NCBI GenBank assembly: GCA_023105745.1
Contig: JALGQZ010000007.1
Location: forward strand, 57,269,569-57,333,568
DNA: 64,000 nt
Direction of reading: 5' to 3'
From: Austropuccinia psidii
Lineage: Eukaryota > Basidiomycota > Pucciniomycetes > Pucciniales > Sphaerophragmiaceae
The notes under the pieces are model-generated. The model ran no database searches and was not told the DNA's origin. It saw only the letters and a list, made by a program, of their open reading frames with translations. This document shows, one piece after another, positions 25,161 through 36,786 of this stretch (its first letter is position 1; each line of letters opens with the position of its first letter). Made by a program: the position numbers and the translations under genes.

Positions 25161-25298
25161 TGTGAAAAACCTAAACCAATTACTTTGGCAGGGAAAGATA
25201 GTCAATTGTTAATTTAATCAGGACCATTCATTTATGTACTTAATTTAATGGTATACAATGAAGTGGATATTTTATTGGTAAAAGAAAACTATTTACAA

Positions 25299-26610
25299 TT
25301 AATACTTTTTAGCTCTTTTTTGGTCCTGCACATTTCTTTCAAAGTACCCATTTACTTTTGAATTAATTTCATTGGGGGTCATTTTCAAGAATTTGTCACC
25401 TATATTAAATAATTTGTGGTTGATTTGAAAAGAACATCCAAAATGATTTATTTCATCATGATTGATAATTTCTGGAGGAGGGTTTGTTGTATGATGAACC
25501 ATTATTGATGTCTTCCAAAGGATTTCCATGATGCCAGGTTTTTTTGAAAAATCAATCTCCATTTCCAATTCAGGGAAGTGCAAGCCATGTCCAGAGGGGG
25601 TGAAGACAGTTGGAAGGGGATGGAAATCTTTTTTCAAGACAAAAGCAAATATACCATAAGTACAGGCATCAAGATCATTTAAATCTTGGTGTGAATTATT
25701 GAAAAATCCATCTTGAGTGACAACAACATTGGTAAAAGATTTGAATTCTTCATTTGGATTGGAAGAAGTCCATTTGAGTTGACTGAAATTTGGTTATTTG
25801 GCTGCTTCCATTTGCAGCTAATTTTTAAAAATGGGATATTCTTGAGTAAACAAATTTGTCATATAGATTAAGTTTGGTCCATTTCTTCTTATATGTTTCA
25901 ATTTGATGAGTATTCAAACCAGGGTTTTGGGAGTAAAAACCTGAAAGATTTGAAAAAAATAGGTAATTATTAAAATAATAAGCAGAGAAGGTCACACACC
26001 TGAAGATTTTCCAGAATCAGAACCAGGACAAAATCCAATACCTTTCATAATTCCACCTAGGACTTTTTTATTGGTTTGAATTTCTTGTTGATTTTGAGAT
26101 AAGGAAATTAATTTCATAATGAGGTCTTTGAGGATTTGAGAGTGGCCAGAAGGGAGTTCAAAAGGGGTTATTTCATAAATGATTACAGGTAAAAATGGCT
26201 TGTGTGTTTTATCAATTAGTACATAAGGGTGGGGTAAAGTGTTTACTGAGGGAAGTTTCAACCATGAGGAATTGGCTGATTTCTTGTCAATTGAAATGGT
26301 TGAAAAGTTCTTATATTCTGTGTTTGAATGGCCAAGGTGAGACATTATTTCTTTTGAATCATGGACATGTTGTCTTTGGCTTTGGGTGAGTTTTCTTTTA
26401 TGATTTGTTTCAGTATCATTATCCTCATGATGTTCTATATTTGGTTTGGTCCTAACCATGACACCAAGAGGAGGAAGATTAGTTTCAACATCATTAAAAT
26501 CATTCTGATGATGTGCTGAGTCTGGTTTAGTCCTAACAATGACATCATCAGAATTATTTTCAGAGTGAGATAGAGGAGGAGGTTTTTTTTGAATTTCAAT
26601 TATGAGGGAA
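25299..26610 (-). pseudogene. Tet-like 2OG-Fe(II) oxygenase carried by Harb-1, degraded
   Basis: First exon about 26610-25992: a linker containing two VRTKP..HH repeats, then FLPVIIYEITPFELP and the block GGIMKGIGFCPGSDSGK. It ends at a GT donor (GTGTGTGACC); an acceptor TTTCAG precedes FYSQNPGLNTHQIETYKKKW. The catalytic part follows: GFFNNSHQDLNDLDACTYG with the HxD iron motif (His codon 25689-25691, Asp 25683-25685), SGHGLHFPE..IDF, PGIMEILWKTS, MVHHTTNPPP with the distal His, and HFGCSFQIN. Landmark order and spacing match the rust-fungus family annotated Tet-like 2OG-Fe(II) oxygenase, relatives of TET/JBP enzymes that oxidise methylated cytosine or thymine in DNA. Two stops and a frameshift lie between about 25770 and 25870. 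No clear start codon was found upstream. Confidence 0.7.
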
Positions 26611-27100
26611 GGGTGGTGAAATTAAATGAAATTTCAAATGGATCCCTTATAAATTATCCACCCCTATAATAACAAATAAATAAAAAGATTTAAAAAAAAT
26701 TGAAGAAAAAAAAAGAATCATAAGTCAGTTATGATGATGATCAAAAAAATATAAAAAATATAAAAATAAATGAGTTATGATCAGTAATGATCATCAATAA
26801 ATTCCCAAAAAAAAGGATCATCAGTGATTATGAATAGAACAGAAAAGAAAAAACCAACAAAAATTTAAGGTTAGTATCTTGAATGACCATCATTATCAAA
26901 AAAAATTAAGAAAGAAAAAAAACAATAGTCGGTACTTCTATGACTGACTATTGATATGATAATTAAAAAAAATAGTAATAGTTAATGGCCTGCAATAGGC
27001 CATTAATTAGTCAAAAGTCATAAAAAAATCCTGGAATCAATTCCAACCAATTAAATCCTGGAACCTCCCAGGAGCCTTTTTGGGAGGTTCCAGGTTGAAT
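26611..27100. repeat. Ladder of short perfect palindromes upstream of the Tet-like gene
   Basis: Seven perfect inverted repeats of unrelated sequence follow one another: 26717-26735 (stem 7), 26777-26794 (7), 26882-26894 (5), 26923-26953 (8), 26982-27006 (10, TTAATGGCCT/AGGCCATTAA), 27032-27045 (6), 27057-27094 (14, CCTGGAACCTCCCA). A-rich spacers separate them. No ORF spans the region. Confidence 0.7.
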
Positions 27101-28470
27101 GAGAGGGAGGATGGTGGAGGGGTGTGAATTGATTGTTGATGGGTTCTGAGTTTTATATGATGATGGAGATGATGGTTCTTTTTTTAAAAAAATGAATACA
27201 TAAAACTAACCTAGTTTTTAAAAAAGAATTGTTAAAAATATATTTGATAATCTAAAAAACCAGAGAGAGAGAAGTGAGTTAGAAAGAAACACATGGGAGT
27301 GAAGGAGTAAAGACTTTACCAGGAGTTGTTTTGCCAGAGTTAAATTTTGTTGGAGCTGAAAAAAACCAAAAACAGTATTTAAAAAAATAAAAGAAATCCA
27401 AACAAAAAGCAAACAAATAAAAAAAAATTGAAAATTTCTTTTAAAAAAAAAAGTTTAAAAAAATGAGGAAAGAAAAAGACACATAAAAATAAATAAAAAT
27501 AAACTATAAAAATTATAACAAAATTTAAAAAACATACCTAAAAATTAAAAAAAAATCAACAAAAATAAATAAAACTAAGAAAAAAAACATAACATAAAAT
27601 GAAAAGAAATAAATAAAAATGAAATAAAAAAAGAGAATAAGTCAAATAAAAAATTGAAATAAATTTTTAAAAAAAGAGATAAGAAAAATAAATAAGGAAA
27701 AATAAAGACACATGAAAATACATAAAAATAAATAATAAAAATTAAAACAAAATACAAAAAAACCCAAAAAAAATGCAAAGAAGGAAAACAAAAAAATCAA
27801 ATAAAATAAACAAAAAAAAAAGAACAAAAAAAAACTTTTAAAAATTTTAAAAAAAAATTTAAACATACAAAAAAGCAAAAATCAAATAAATCCAAAAAAA
27901 TGAAGAGAAGTTTAAAACAAGTAAATAACATAAAATAAATTTTAAAAAAAAGGATAATAAGAAAAAAATGGAAATAAATCATAGAAACATAAATATAAAT
28001 AAGACAAAATAAAAAAAATAATATTAAAAAAGAAAAAAATTTAAGAAACATAAAGAGAAATAATAAAGAAAAGTAAAAAAATATGAAATAAAATAAAATA
28101 TATAAAACTGAATAAAAAATAAAATATTTTTCAATTAGTTAAAATTAAGAAATTTTTTTTTTGAAAAAAACAAGACAAGTGGAAATCTACTATTTTTTGG
28201 CAAAAATTCCAAAAAAAAGAGATATGTGGAGAGAGCCTCTTTTTCATTTGGAAGAAAGTTCAACATTTGTCTTTGGTACATAAGATATTGATGCAAAACT
28301 TCATCAAATTTTCAATCTTGTAATAAATTGCAAGTCAATTTCAAAACATAAGATCAATTGCAAATTGGCGCCCCAATTGTATATAAACATCAATTTTATT
28401 TGAAAAATCACCACATATACAATTATCACATTAAATATACCTAATAATCTGTTTTTTAATTATTAATGTC
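27101..28470. other. A-rich low-complexity interval within Harb-1
   Basis: From about 27415 to 28160 the plus strand is almost only A with interspersed T and G (AAAATAAATAAAAAT-type). Minus-strand frames here (Phe/Leu/Ile-only proteins) are by-products of this composition. The remainder shows no recognisable gene. Confidence 0.8.
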
Positions 28471-28511
28471 AGAATGCATTCCCGCTCCACAATTGGCCTG
28501 CTTGATGACAA

Positions 28512-29803
28512 TTACACTATAGTGAGATCCATCTGGCATTGCTTTTCCTTAAGTTCCAATTCCCAATTCCACTTTTCTTTTTCAAATTCATATTCCTTGG
28601 TGTGTTGCTTCTCATCAAACTCCATTTGCTTTTGCAACTTTACTTCTTCAAACCATTGCTTTTCCATGTTGCTCACTTTCTCTTCATTCCACCTCTTCTG
28701 GTCCCACTCCAAACAAGCAATATCACTGGTTTCATGGGCTAATAATCATGACTTTGGTCAGTAGGATTGATCAGAGTAACCATAATTTCAAGTCATACCT
28801 TTTTTCTGTGATTCAAGCAAATGTGCATAAGTAGGTACAAACATACCCATTGAACGTTTCTTAGAACCACTCTTATCATTCAAGTTGGGTGTCAATGCTT
28901 GATTACCCTTTTGTGTTTAATGCATTATGGATTTACTTTGCCGGTCAAAGGAGAAATAATCAACATTGGGGTTCATAAATATCAGGCTTAAACACACTTA
29001 CTGATTCATCTTGAAGGTTTTCCACTTGAACCAAGTCATCTTCATCATTAAGCAAAGGATCAAGATTGAGAGATGATTCCAAACAATCAATCTGCTATAA
29101 AATGCAAATGAGTTTGATTTATCTCATGTAAAAAGAGAAAGAGATGACAACTTACCTTATCAAGCAAAAAATCATCATCATCACCATTTAAGCTGTCTTT
29201 TTCTTGCAAATCATAGCTTGCAATGGGAGTGACATTGGGCTTTTGGCTAAAGAGGGCATCAATTTCAGCATAGCAAGAACACATACTTTGAAGCTTTTCA
29301 CTCATTTATTTGATTCCTTTACTCTCATCTTCTTCTGTTAGTCCAGCCCCAGTTAAATTTTCAAACCTTTTTGCTGCCATATACTTCTTTTTATATGTTT
29401 GCCATTGATCTTGGATGGTACTGGAGCTAAGGTTTAGGAAATTTCATGAATTTTTGTTGACCTCAATGGCCATCAGCTGAAATCCATGTTGCTTTGATGA
29501 AGGCGGCCTTCCAATTGATGTTAAACCACTAGTACCAAAACATGACTCAAAATTGGATTTGAGTGAAAGCCAATTAATTATGGTTAAATAATTGGTATGG
29601 ATCAAGTGACTTGATGGATGAGGCAGGCCACTTGTGATTTTCATGTCTGTCTTGATGTGTTTTGCTTTGGAACAAGGCATTATTATATGGATGAAGAAAT
29701 ATAAATGGACTGTAAGCTGTTTGGTCAGATTGTCCAAAATGGAGTGTATAAGAATATGTTGTACAGTTGCGAATTGTGAATACTCATTTGGGTTTGGTTT
29801 CAA
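28512..29803 (-). pseudogene. Harbinger-associated Myb/SANT-like DNA-binding protein, degraded
   Basis: Minus-strand pieces: 29803-29444 (SLKSNFESCFGTSGLTSIGRP), a continuation after one stop (IQDQWQTYKKKYMAAKRF and NLTGAGLTEEDESKG, 29430-29320), 29305-29087 (KLQSMCSCYAEIDALFSQKPNVTP) and 28712-28512 (a Glu/Lys/Trp-rich coiled-coil-like tail, WNEEKVSNMEKQW...LELKEK). The trihelix-like W..YK.KY block followed by a SMC..Y..IDALF motif is what I know from the Myb/SANT-like second protein of fungal PIF/Harbinger elements, which guides the transposase to the TIRs. At least two in-frame stops separate the pieces. Its place just inside the right TIR supports the call. Confidence 0.62.
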
Positions 29804-29964
29804 ACTGAAATCCCAGATGCATGGGATTTGGGCAAAATACCAGGGGACTCAGTTAAAATGCCATGGGATTTACACATAAAAAACCTGGTATTTAGTGTTG
29901 GGATTTGGAAGCCAAATCCCCCATTATTTTAAGGCAGGATTTGGTGAATTTGACACCCCCTATT

Positions 29965-30834
29965 AAATTGAAAAATTGGTACAAAATGAAACAAACATAA
30001 ATTAAAGATAAATTCAATATAGGACACTCTCTCAATGGGAAATGTTGCAGTAAAAAATAATCAATGAAAATTGAGTTTACATAAACATTATCTTCACTCA
30101 AAGCTCACATAAATTATTTTATTTCAACTCTAGAAGTATTGGTTGTTAAAGCTATATTTCACTTCTTGTTGAAGCTCCTCCCCTGACTTTTTTGACCTCA
30201 GAATTCAAATGATCTTGGTTTTCTACACATTCAATTAATCCATTAGATCAAGATGCTGAATTAATAATTAATAATTCATCAACAGTAATATACAAAGAAA
30301 ACTATCCTACCAAGAGAACTTGATCATGAGGGACCTCCGGGATGGTCCGTACAAATAAATAAATCAAAAACATGAAAGAAATAGATATTTTTGATGGTTT
30401 TGAGGATTAAGTATGCTATTATTAATCAATGTCTTTCATCTTGAGCTAAGACTGATTTTGAATTTATACCATGGGATTTTATAATGAAAAAGTGTCCCAT
30501 TCTAAAATAAACCAAAATATTACTTCACATATCTATATTTTATAGCTGTAAGTGTAAAATTCTCCTCCAAAGCAGTTGATTGGCTGAAAGACTGGGGTTT
30601 CTGCACCCTTTTGGCTGGGATGTGCGGAAGGCAATGCTCAACCACCTGCTGCTCCGAGGTTGATTTTTCCTCAACAGAAAATTTGAACCCAGCCGCCGGT
30701 CCGTTCCTCCGTTCAGCCTGAAATCTTCCGCTTATCTGTTTTGTTGTTTTCGATCAAGATCATCCCCATCAGCTCATCCTTCACTCAAGCTGCAGGCCTG
30801 GCTGTCAAACTAGATCCTGGTACCCGTCTTCAGC
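29965..30834 (+). promoter_or_regulatory. Upstream region of RET1
   Basis: Non-transposon sequence between the Harbinger TIR and the RET1 start codon. The first 570 bases are AT-rich with no ORF. From about 30570 base composition shifts to the higher GC of the gene, with an inverted CCAAT word (GATTGGCTG, about 30580) and pyrimidine-rich stretches (30690-30800) typical of fungal promoter/5' UTR sequence. The transposon end is about 870 bp from the ATG. Confidence 0.5.
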
Positions 30835-33800
30835 ATGCCTCCCAAGCGATTTTTCAAGCCTAACATAAAACTTCCCAAGCCACATCCTACGTCAGACATC
30901 CCAGAAAGCTCAAATCAGCCTGAAATTAAACTCGAGCCATCACATGATCCCATCTCCAAAGATCGGGAAACTCGAGATCATGCTTTGGATTCTATGGATT
31001 TTGAAATGTCCAATGACTTTGCCGACTCAGCCCTAGATGAAGACGTAAAACCAATTATACCGGATATTGTCGATCCCCAGCCAGCTCCTTCAGCCCCACT
31101 TTTTAACCCACCTTCCCCAATTTTATCACCTCCACCTCAAGTGCAATTCGAAAAGCCAAAGAAGCGAAAATCCGCAAAAAAAAGGCATGCTCGAAGTGAC
31201 CCGACCATTGGTGTTCCAAATGAGCTCTGGCTGGGGAAGCGCTTGACAGACCCCGTCAAAACAGTCGAGGTGATTATTTTGCTCTATCATGTTTTCCTCT
31301 TGAAAAACATATTAATAATATCTTTCAATGACAGCCTGTCATCTTCCATTTGGTTAGGATCATATTTTTCTCGAACTTGCATTAATAGTGTTTTATTGCA
31401 TTTTTTTAGGATAAATGGCAACTCCTACCTGCGTTTTTAAGGGTCAAAGGCTTGGTAAAACAACATATTGATTCATTCAACTACTTTGTTGATGTTGATC
31501 TTAAGGCCATTCTCAGAGCCAATTCAACCATCCTTTCCGATGTTGATCCAAACTTTCATCTCACCTACCTTGACATAAATGTCGGTGAACCATCGAGATT
31601 GGATACTGGATCAGCAACAAACAAGCGAATCACTCCACATGAGTGTCGGTTACGTGACATTACTTATTCGGCCCCAATCTCCGTCACAATTCAATATACC
31701 AAAGGAAACAAGCGTGTCCTCAGCAGGGGCATTCCCATAGGTCGAATTCCTATCATGCTCCGCAGTAATAAATGTGTACTGACCGGTAAATCTGATGCGG
31801 AACTAGCCAAGATGACCGAGTGTCCCTTAGATCCCGGTGGTTATTTTGTTGTCAAGGGTACTGAAAAAGTAATCTTAGTCCAAGAGCAATTAAGTAAAAA
31901 TCGAATTTTAATTGAGACCGACTCTCGCAAGGGCACTATTATGGCTAGTGTCACCAGGTTTGTCATCTTATATCCTTTCCTCAATTTGACCCAAATGCTT
32001 GACTTGAAATTTTTGTTCGTTGTTCAGCTCAACCCATGAACGAAAATCTAAGACTTACGTGGTTACCAAAAATTCAAAAGTTTATTTAAAACACAATTCC
32101 ATTCAAGAAGAAATCCCTATTGCCATAGCCTTAAAAGCCTATGGTATCACATCAGACCGAGAAGTCGTTCAAATAGTCTGTGGGAACAATGATGACTATC
32201 GCTCTGCCTTTTCCATCTGTATAGAGCATTGTCATGAGGCAGGAGTCTATACTCAAAAGCAAGCTCTTGAGTACATAGGTAAGAGCGTTAAAAGCCTCAA
32301 AAAGGGCCCCATCGCTACCGTCAAGCGACCGTTAGCCGAAGAAGCTCTTGAAGTACTTTCTACAGTGGTTTTGGCTCATGTCCCTACCGAGAATATGAAC
32401 TTGCAACCCAAGGCACTTTATTTAGCTGTCATGGCAAGGCGGGTAGTTCAAGCAATGGCTAACCCAAAGTTAGTTGATGACCGAGATTACGTAGGAAACA
32501 AACGTCTAGAGCTGTGAGTTGCAACCAAGTTTGAGTTTAAACCCGGAAACTCTTTTTGACCATCTAACTAATTATGCTTTAAATTTACTTTGACTGATTC
32601 ATTGTGTCTTTGATCATTAAGTGCTGGTCAACTTTTATCGTTACTTTTTGAAGACCTATTTAAGAAATTCAATACTGATTTGAAATTAAATATTGATAAA
32701 GTGTTGAAAAAGCCCAATCGGACGACTGAGTTTGATGCAATTAATCAATTTAGATTACATGGTGATCACATTTCTAATGGATTTGTCCGGGCCATCTCGA
32801 CCGGGAATTGGTCTATAAAGAGGTTCAAGATGGAGCGCGCTGGGATTACGCACGTTCTGAGTCGGTTGAGCTACATTTCAGCCCTTGGAATGATGACTAG
32901 AATTTCTAGTCAGTTTGAAAAGACCCGTAAGGTTAGTGGTCCACGAGCGCTTCAACCAAGTCAATGGGGAATGTTGTGTCCAAGTGATACGCCCGAAGGA
33001 GAGGCATGTGGACTTGTTAAAAACTTAGCTTTAATGACTCACATCACCACCGATGCCGATGAGGAGCCGATTTGGAATGTTGCTTATACGATCGGCTGCG
33101 AAGATATTAGTAGTGTCACCGGTACCGAACTCTATCTCCCCCGCCATTATATCGTTTTCATCAATGGTAATATCCTTGGTCTCACTCGGTCTCCCGAACG
33201 TTTTGTGCAACTATTCAGGCAGTTCCGAAGAGCTGGAAAAGTTTCTGAATTTGTTAGCATATACATGAACTTAGATCAACAAACTGTTAATATTGCTACC
33301 GATGGTGGAAGAATATGTCGTCCAATGATCATTGTTTCCAATGGCAACTCTATGGTCACAACTAGGCATATCGAGGTCAATTTTATACCTTTGTTCATTC
33401 ATTTAATTTTCATTCAATTTTTGATAAGATTCACAAAAGATCATCTTGCTTTTTTATTGATATATTCGTGTTTTTTGGTTGGCCACTCATCATAGATGTT
33501 GAAAGCTGGCCAGATGACTTTTGACGATTTTCTATCTCAAGGTTTAATTGAGTATCTGGATTGTAACGAGGAAAATGATTCATATATTGCACTTTATGAA
33601 GAAGACATCGATCGATTTACAACTCACTTAGAGATTGAGCCTTTTACACTGCTTGGAGCTGTAGCAGGCTTAATTCCATACCCGCATCATAATCAATCTC
33701 CACGTAACACCTATCAATGCGCTATGGGTAAACAAGCGATTGGGGCGATTGCGTACAATCAATTCCATCGGATTGATACTTTGCTTTATTTAATGGTTTA

Positions 33801-35758
33801 CCCTCATCATCCAATGGTTAGGACTAAGACAATAGAACTAGTTGGGTACGACAAGCTGCCAGCAGGGCAAAACGCTACGGTAGCCGTAATGTCGTATTCA
33901 GGTTATGATATTGAGGATGCCCTAATTTTGAACAAGTCATCTCTAGATCGAGGCTTCGGCCGTTGTCAAGTTTTTCGCAAGGCCACTGCTATGATTCGAC
34001 GATATCCCAATGGCACCTATGATCGAATTGCGGACCCACCTAGAGATGCTGATGGGCAGGTGTTAGAAAAGTGGAAACCCTGTGATGATGGTGGAGTGGC
34101 CGATGTGGGGATGAAAGTTTACAACGGCAATGTTTACGTCAACAAACAATCGCCATCAAATGCTCACGACAACTCAAGTGCCGGTGCTGCGGCTTCAGTC
34201 ACCTCATGGTTGAACACACCGATGACCTACCGGGGTACAGTTCCCAGCTACATTGACAAAGTCCTGGTCACGGATACAGAAAGCGACCAAACATTGGTCA
34301 AAGTATTATTGAGACAAACACGACGACCTGAGTTGGGAGATAAGTTTTCGTCCCGACATGGACAGAAAGGCGTTTGCGGGCTAATTGTTCAGCAGGAAGA
34401 CATGCCATTCAACGACATGGGCACATGTCCAGATATCATCATGAACCCACATGGTTTTCCCTCGCGAATGACAGTAGGGAAGATGTTAGAATTACTAAGT
34501 GGTAAGGCCGGAGTTTTGAGAGGAACAGTGGAGTATGGTACCGCCTTTGGGGGGAGCAAAGCAGTTGAAATGTCAAAGATCTTGATTGAGCATGGATACA
34601 GCTATTTGGGCAAAGATTACTTAACCAGTGGGGTCACTGGGCAGGCATTGGAGCATTATGTCTTTATGGGCCCCATCTATTACCAAAAGCTCAAAGTACG
34701 TTACCATAGTTTCTGTAAATTACCTCTCGGTTGTTTGTGACAAATGACTCAACAAAAATACAAATTTTGGTCTTTTCAAATGAAGCATATGGTGTTAGAC
34801 AAGATGCATGCTCGAGCTAGAGGACCCAGAGCGGTTTTAACTCGACAACCCACGGAAGGTAGATCAAGAGATGGTGGGTTGAGATTAGGGGAGATGGAAA
34901 GGGATTGTTTGATCGCACATGGAGCAAGCCAGTTGTTATTAGAAAGACTAATGATCAGTAGTGACGCATTTGAGTTAAATGTTTGTCAAGATTGTGGATT
35001 CATGGGTTATAATGGTCAGCTCTTTTGCATTTTGTTTAAAAGACATTTAAGTCTGACTACAGTCTTCTTTTGCCAAAAAATCAATGGACACACATTATCT
35101 TTAGGCTGGTGTGTTAGATGTAAAAATGGCAATTCTGTAACGAAAATAACAATTCCGTATGCATGTAAATTGTTGTTTCAAGAATTGTTGGCTATGTCCA
35201 GTTTTTTTTTGTTTTTTTTTGTTTTTTTTTGTTTTTTTTTTGTTTTTTTTTTGTTTTTTTTTGTTTTTTTTTGTTTCTTTTTGTTTTTTTTTTGTTTTTT
35301 TTTTGTTTTTTTTTTGTTTTTTTTTGTTTTTTTTTTGTTTTTTTTTTGTTTTTTTTTGTTTTTTTTTGTTTTTTTTTGTTTTTTTTTGTTTTTTTTTGTT
35401 TTTTTTTGTTTTTTTTTTGTTTTTTTTTTGTTTTTTTTTTGTTTTTTTTTTTGTTTTTTTTTTGTTTTTTTTTTGTTTTTTTTTTGTTTTTTTTATTTTT
35501 TTTTTTGTTTTTTTTTTTGTTTTTTTTTGTTTTTTTTTTTTGTGTTTTTTTTTGTTTTTTTTTTGGTTTTTTTTTTCGTTTTTTTTTTTGTTTTTTTTTT
35601 TGTTTTTTTTTTTGTTTTTTTTTGATTATCTGTGGTTACTCCCTAAGAAATAAGAATTATGATTTCAATTACTGATAAATTTTGTGTATTCTGCTTCTGA
35701 CTTACCAATTCACAGGAATATCGCGCCTCGATTGGTATTAGAAGATGCTATCAAGTAA
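30835..35758 (+). CDS. RET1: DNA-directed RNA polymerase III subunit RPC2 (second largest)
   Basis: Eight exons: 30835-31269, 31410-31957, 32028-32513, 32622-33375, 33496-34695, 34786-35014, 35105-35195 and 35716-35758. They sum to 3786 bp, in phase throughout, for 1261 residues. This is the second-largest catalytic-core subunit of Pol III, which makes tRNAs and 5S rRNA in the nucleus. Pol III identity rests on [15 protein letters not shown], the [15 protein letters not shown] and [17 protein letters not shown] blocks and LSKNRI. Shared core motifs are [14 protein letters not shown] and [13 protein letters not shown] (about residue 1022). A C-terminal zinc ribbon, CQDC...CVRC (about 1207-1225), is followed by [14 protein letters not shown]. 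The 145-residue first exon is mostly a lineage extension, acidic/proline-rich with [12 protein letters not shown], so the protein is about 110 residues longer than the usual ~1150. No stops or frameshifts: it looks functional. Introns 4, 6 and 7 begin GTC. Confidence 0.96.
35201..35624 (+). repeat. Poly(T)/G tract in RET1 intron 7
   Basis: 424 bp made of T runs of mostly 7-12 separated by single G (one C and two variant steps), inside the 520-bp intron 35196-35715. Apparent Phe/Val ORFs here are artefacts of this composition. The other six introns of the gene are only 70-140 bp. Confidence 0.95.
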
Positions 35759-35781
35759 CCACAAACATGGTTTTATTATGC

Positions 35782-35787
35782 AATAAA
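35782..35787 (+). terminator. RET1 polyadenylation signal
   Basis: AATAAA lies 24 bp after the stop codon, in GCAATAAAAATTG. Position fits a 3' end-processing signal; the actual cleavage site is not determined. Confidence 0.5.
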
Positions 35788-36786
35788 AATTGTTAATACC
35801 ATTAATACGATGAGCCGTTTCCTTTCGCTTCGCTTCATAAGATTTCTAACATGGTCAATCCCCTTTTTTCCAATGCAAAATACCCTGGCATCTATTACAT
35901 AACCCTCTTCTGCCCTTCAAAATTTTTCAACATCCATTCTTCAGATCCAGCTGGGCCAGGCTAATGCCTACAATCAAAGTATTGCACGCGCCTTACAGAA
36001 AATATTTTAATACCTGCACAATTTTATCTGCTACAAACCGTTATAAGGAATTAACAAGTTATCTGTTTTTTCGAAGGCCGATAAATCATTAGTTTTGTCC
36101 ACCGATACAACACCATGAATTCTACTGCTTTTTCAAGAAATATTTGAACTTTGCACAGTCTTTCCAAATAAAAACCGACTGAATACAGTGAAAAAAATCT
36201 TATGTACCAAAAGTTAGTAGTTTCAGAGAGAACCTTGAACTCCACAAAAGATAAATTACACTACCTAAGCTGAGCCAGAGGTGCCTTAATTAAAGCCAAA
36301 TACTTTCAGTATACTTTATGTGGCTTACAGCATTAAATTTTAAAAATTTATAAAGCCAACAACCTGAAAACCTATTCCTTTTTATTATGAAAGTAAGAGT
36401 GTCCCAAGTGTCTGGCCTGGTGAGAAAGGTTCTTTTGCCTTGGGATGAAAGGTAAAAGGAAAAAAGGAAGGATCCTGAGTTTTTGACTTTTCTGGTTAAC
36501 AAAACAGTTTTTTGATGCAAAAAAGAGAATGTTAAGTTTTTTTAATTTTACATTTGAAATGGAGCAAAGATTTTGCTATGCTTTTGGATATTAATACTAA
36601 TTTTCTCAAAGGAAGGGTTCAAAAACTGGAATAATATCTTTCCTTCTCTTTTATGGTAAGGGGTTTTATACTGTATTTTGGATCTTCATGCACCATATGC
36701 CCTTGACAAATTGATAAGTTGAAATATTCTGAAACCGGCCTTTTGAGTAAATATCTTTTTATAACATTCTTTTGTACCACATTGTG
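35788..36786. other. Intergenic sequence between RET1 and GyIV
   Basis: About 1 kb without a convincing gene. Short minus-strand frames (36051-36245, 36290-36520) show no motifs and no splice structure. It ends CATTGTG immediately before the TGTAAGG start of the GyIV LTR. Confidence 0.5.

Larger units (their letters stand above)
21769..29961. mobile_element. PIF/Harbinger-type DNA transposon with cargo genes (Harb-1)
   Basis: Left end AGGGGGTGTAAAGGTTACT (21769) and right end, inverted, AGGGGGTGTCAAATTCACC (to 29961) form imperfect terminal inverted repeats of about 27 bp, both continuing into AAATCC. Identical ATT triplets flank both ends (21766-21768 and 29962-29964); three-base duplications fit the superfamily, though TWA is more usual. 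Inside are a DDE_4-type transposase (plus), a Tet-like oxygenase gene (minus) and a Myb/SANT-like gene (minus). The subterminal regions repeat TGGGATTTGG/CCAAATCCCA. All three genes are degraded and a 1.9-kb solo LTR interrupts the transposase. Confidence 0.75.

Noticed and set aside
27575..28051. Minus-strand Phe/Leu-rich small membrane-like proteins
   Set aside because: Pure low-complexity A-rich DNA read on the other strand; no start context, homology or conservation.
35159..35675. Phe/Val-rich open frames over the poly(T) tract
   Set aside because: All three plus frames are open because the sequence is T runs with single G; it lies within an intron of RET1.
30835..35758. RPB2 (Pol II) or RPA2 (Pol I) identity for the polymerase gene
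   Set aside because: The [15 protein letters not shown] block and neighbouring motifs fit the Pol III second-largest subunit rather than the Pol II or Pol I versions.
36051..36520. Small minus-strand ORFs downstream of RET1
   Set aside because: Short, no motifs, no splice structure and no repeat relation; indistinguishable from chance in this composition.
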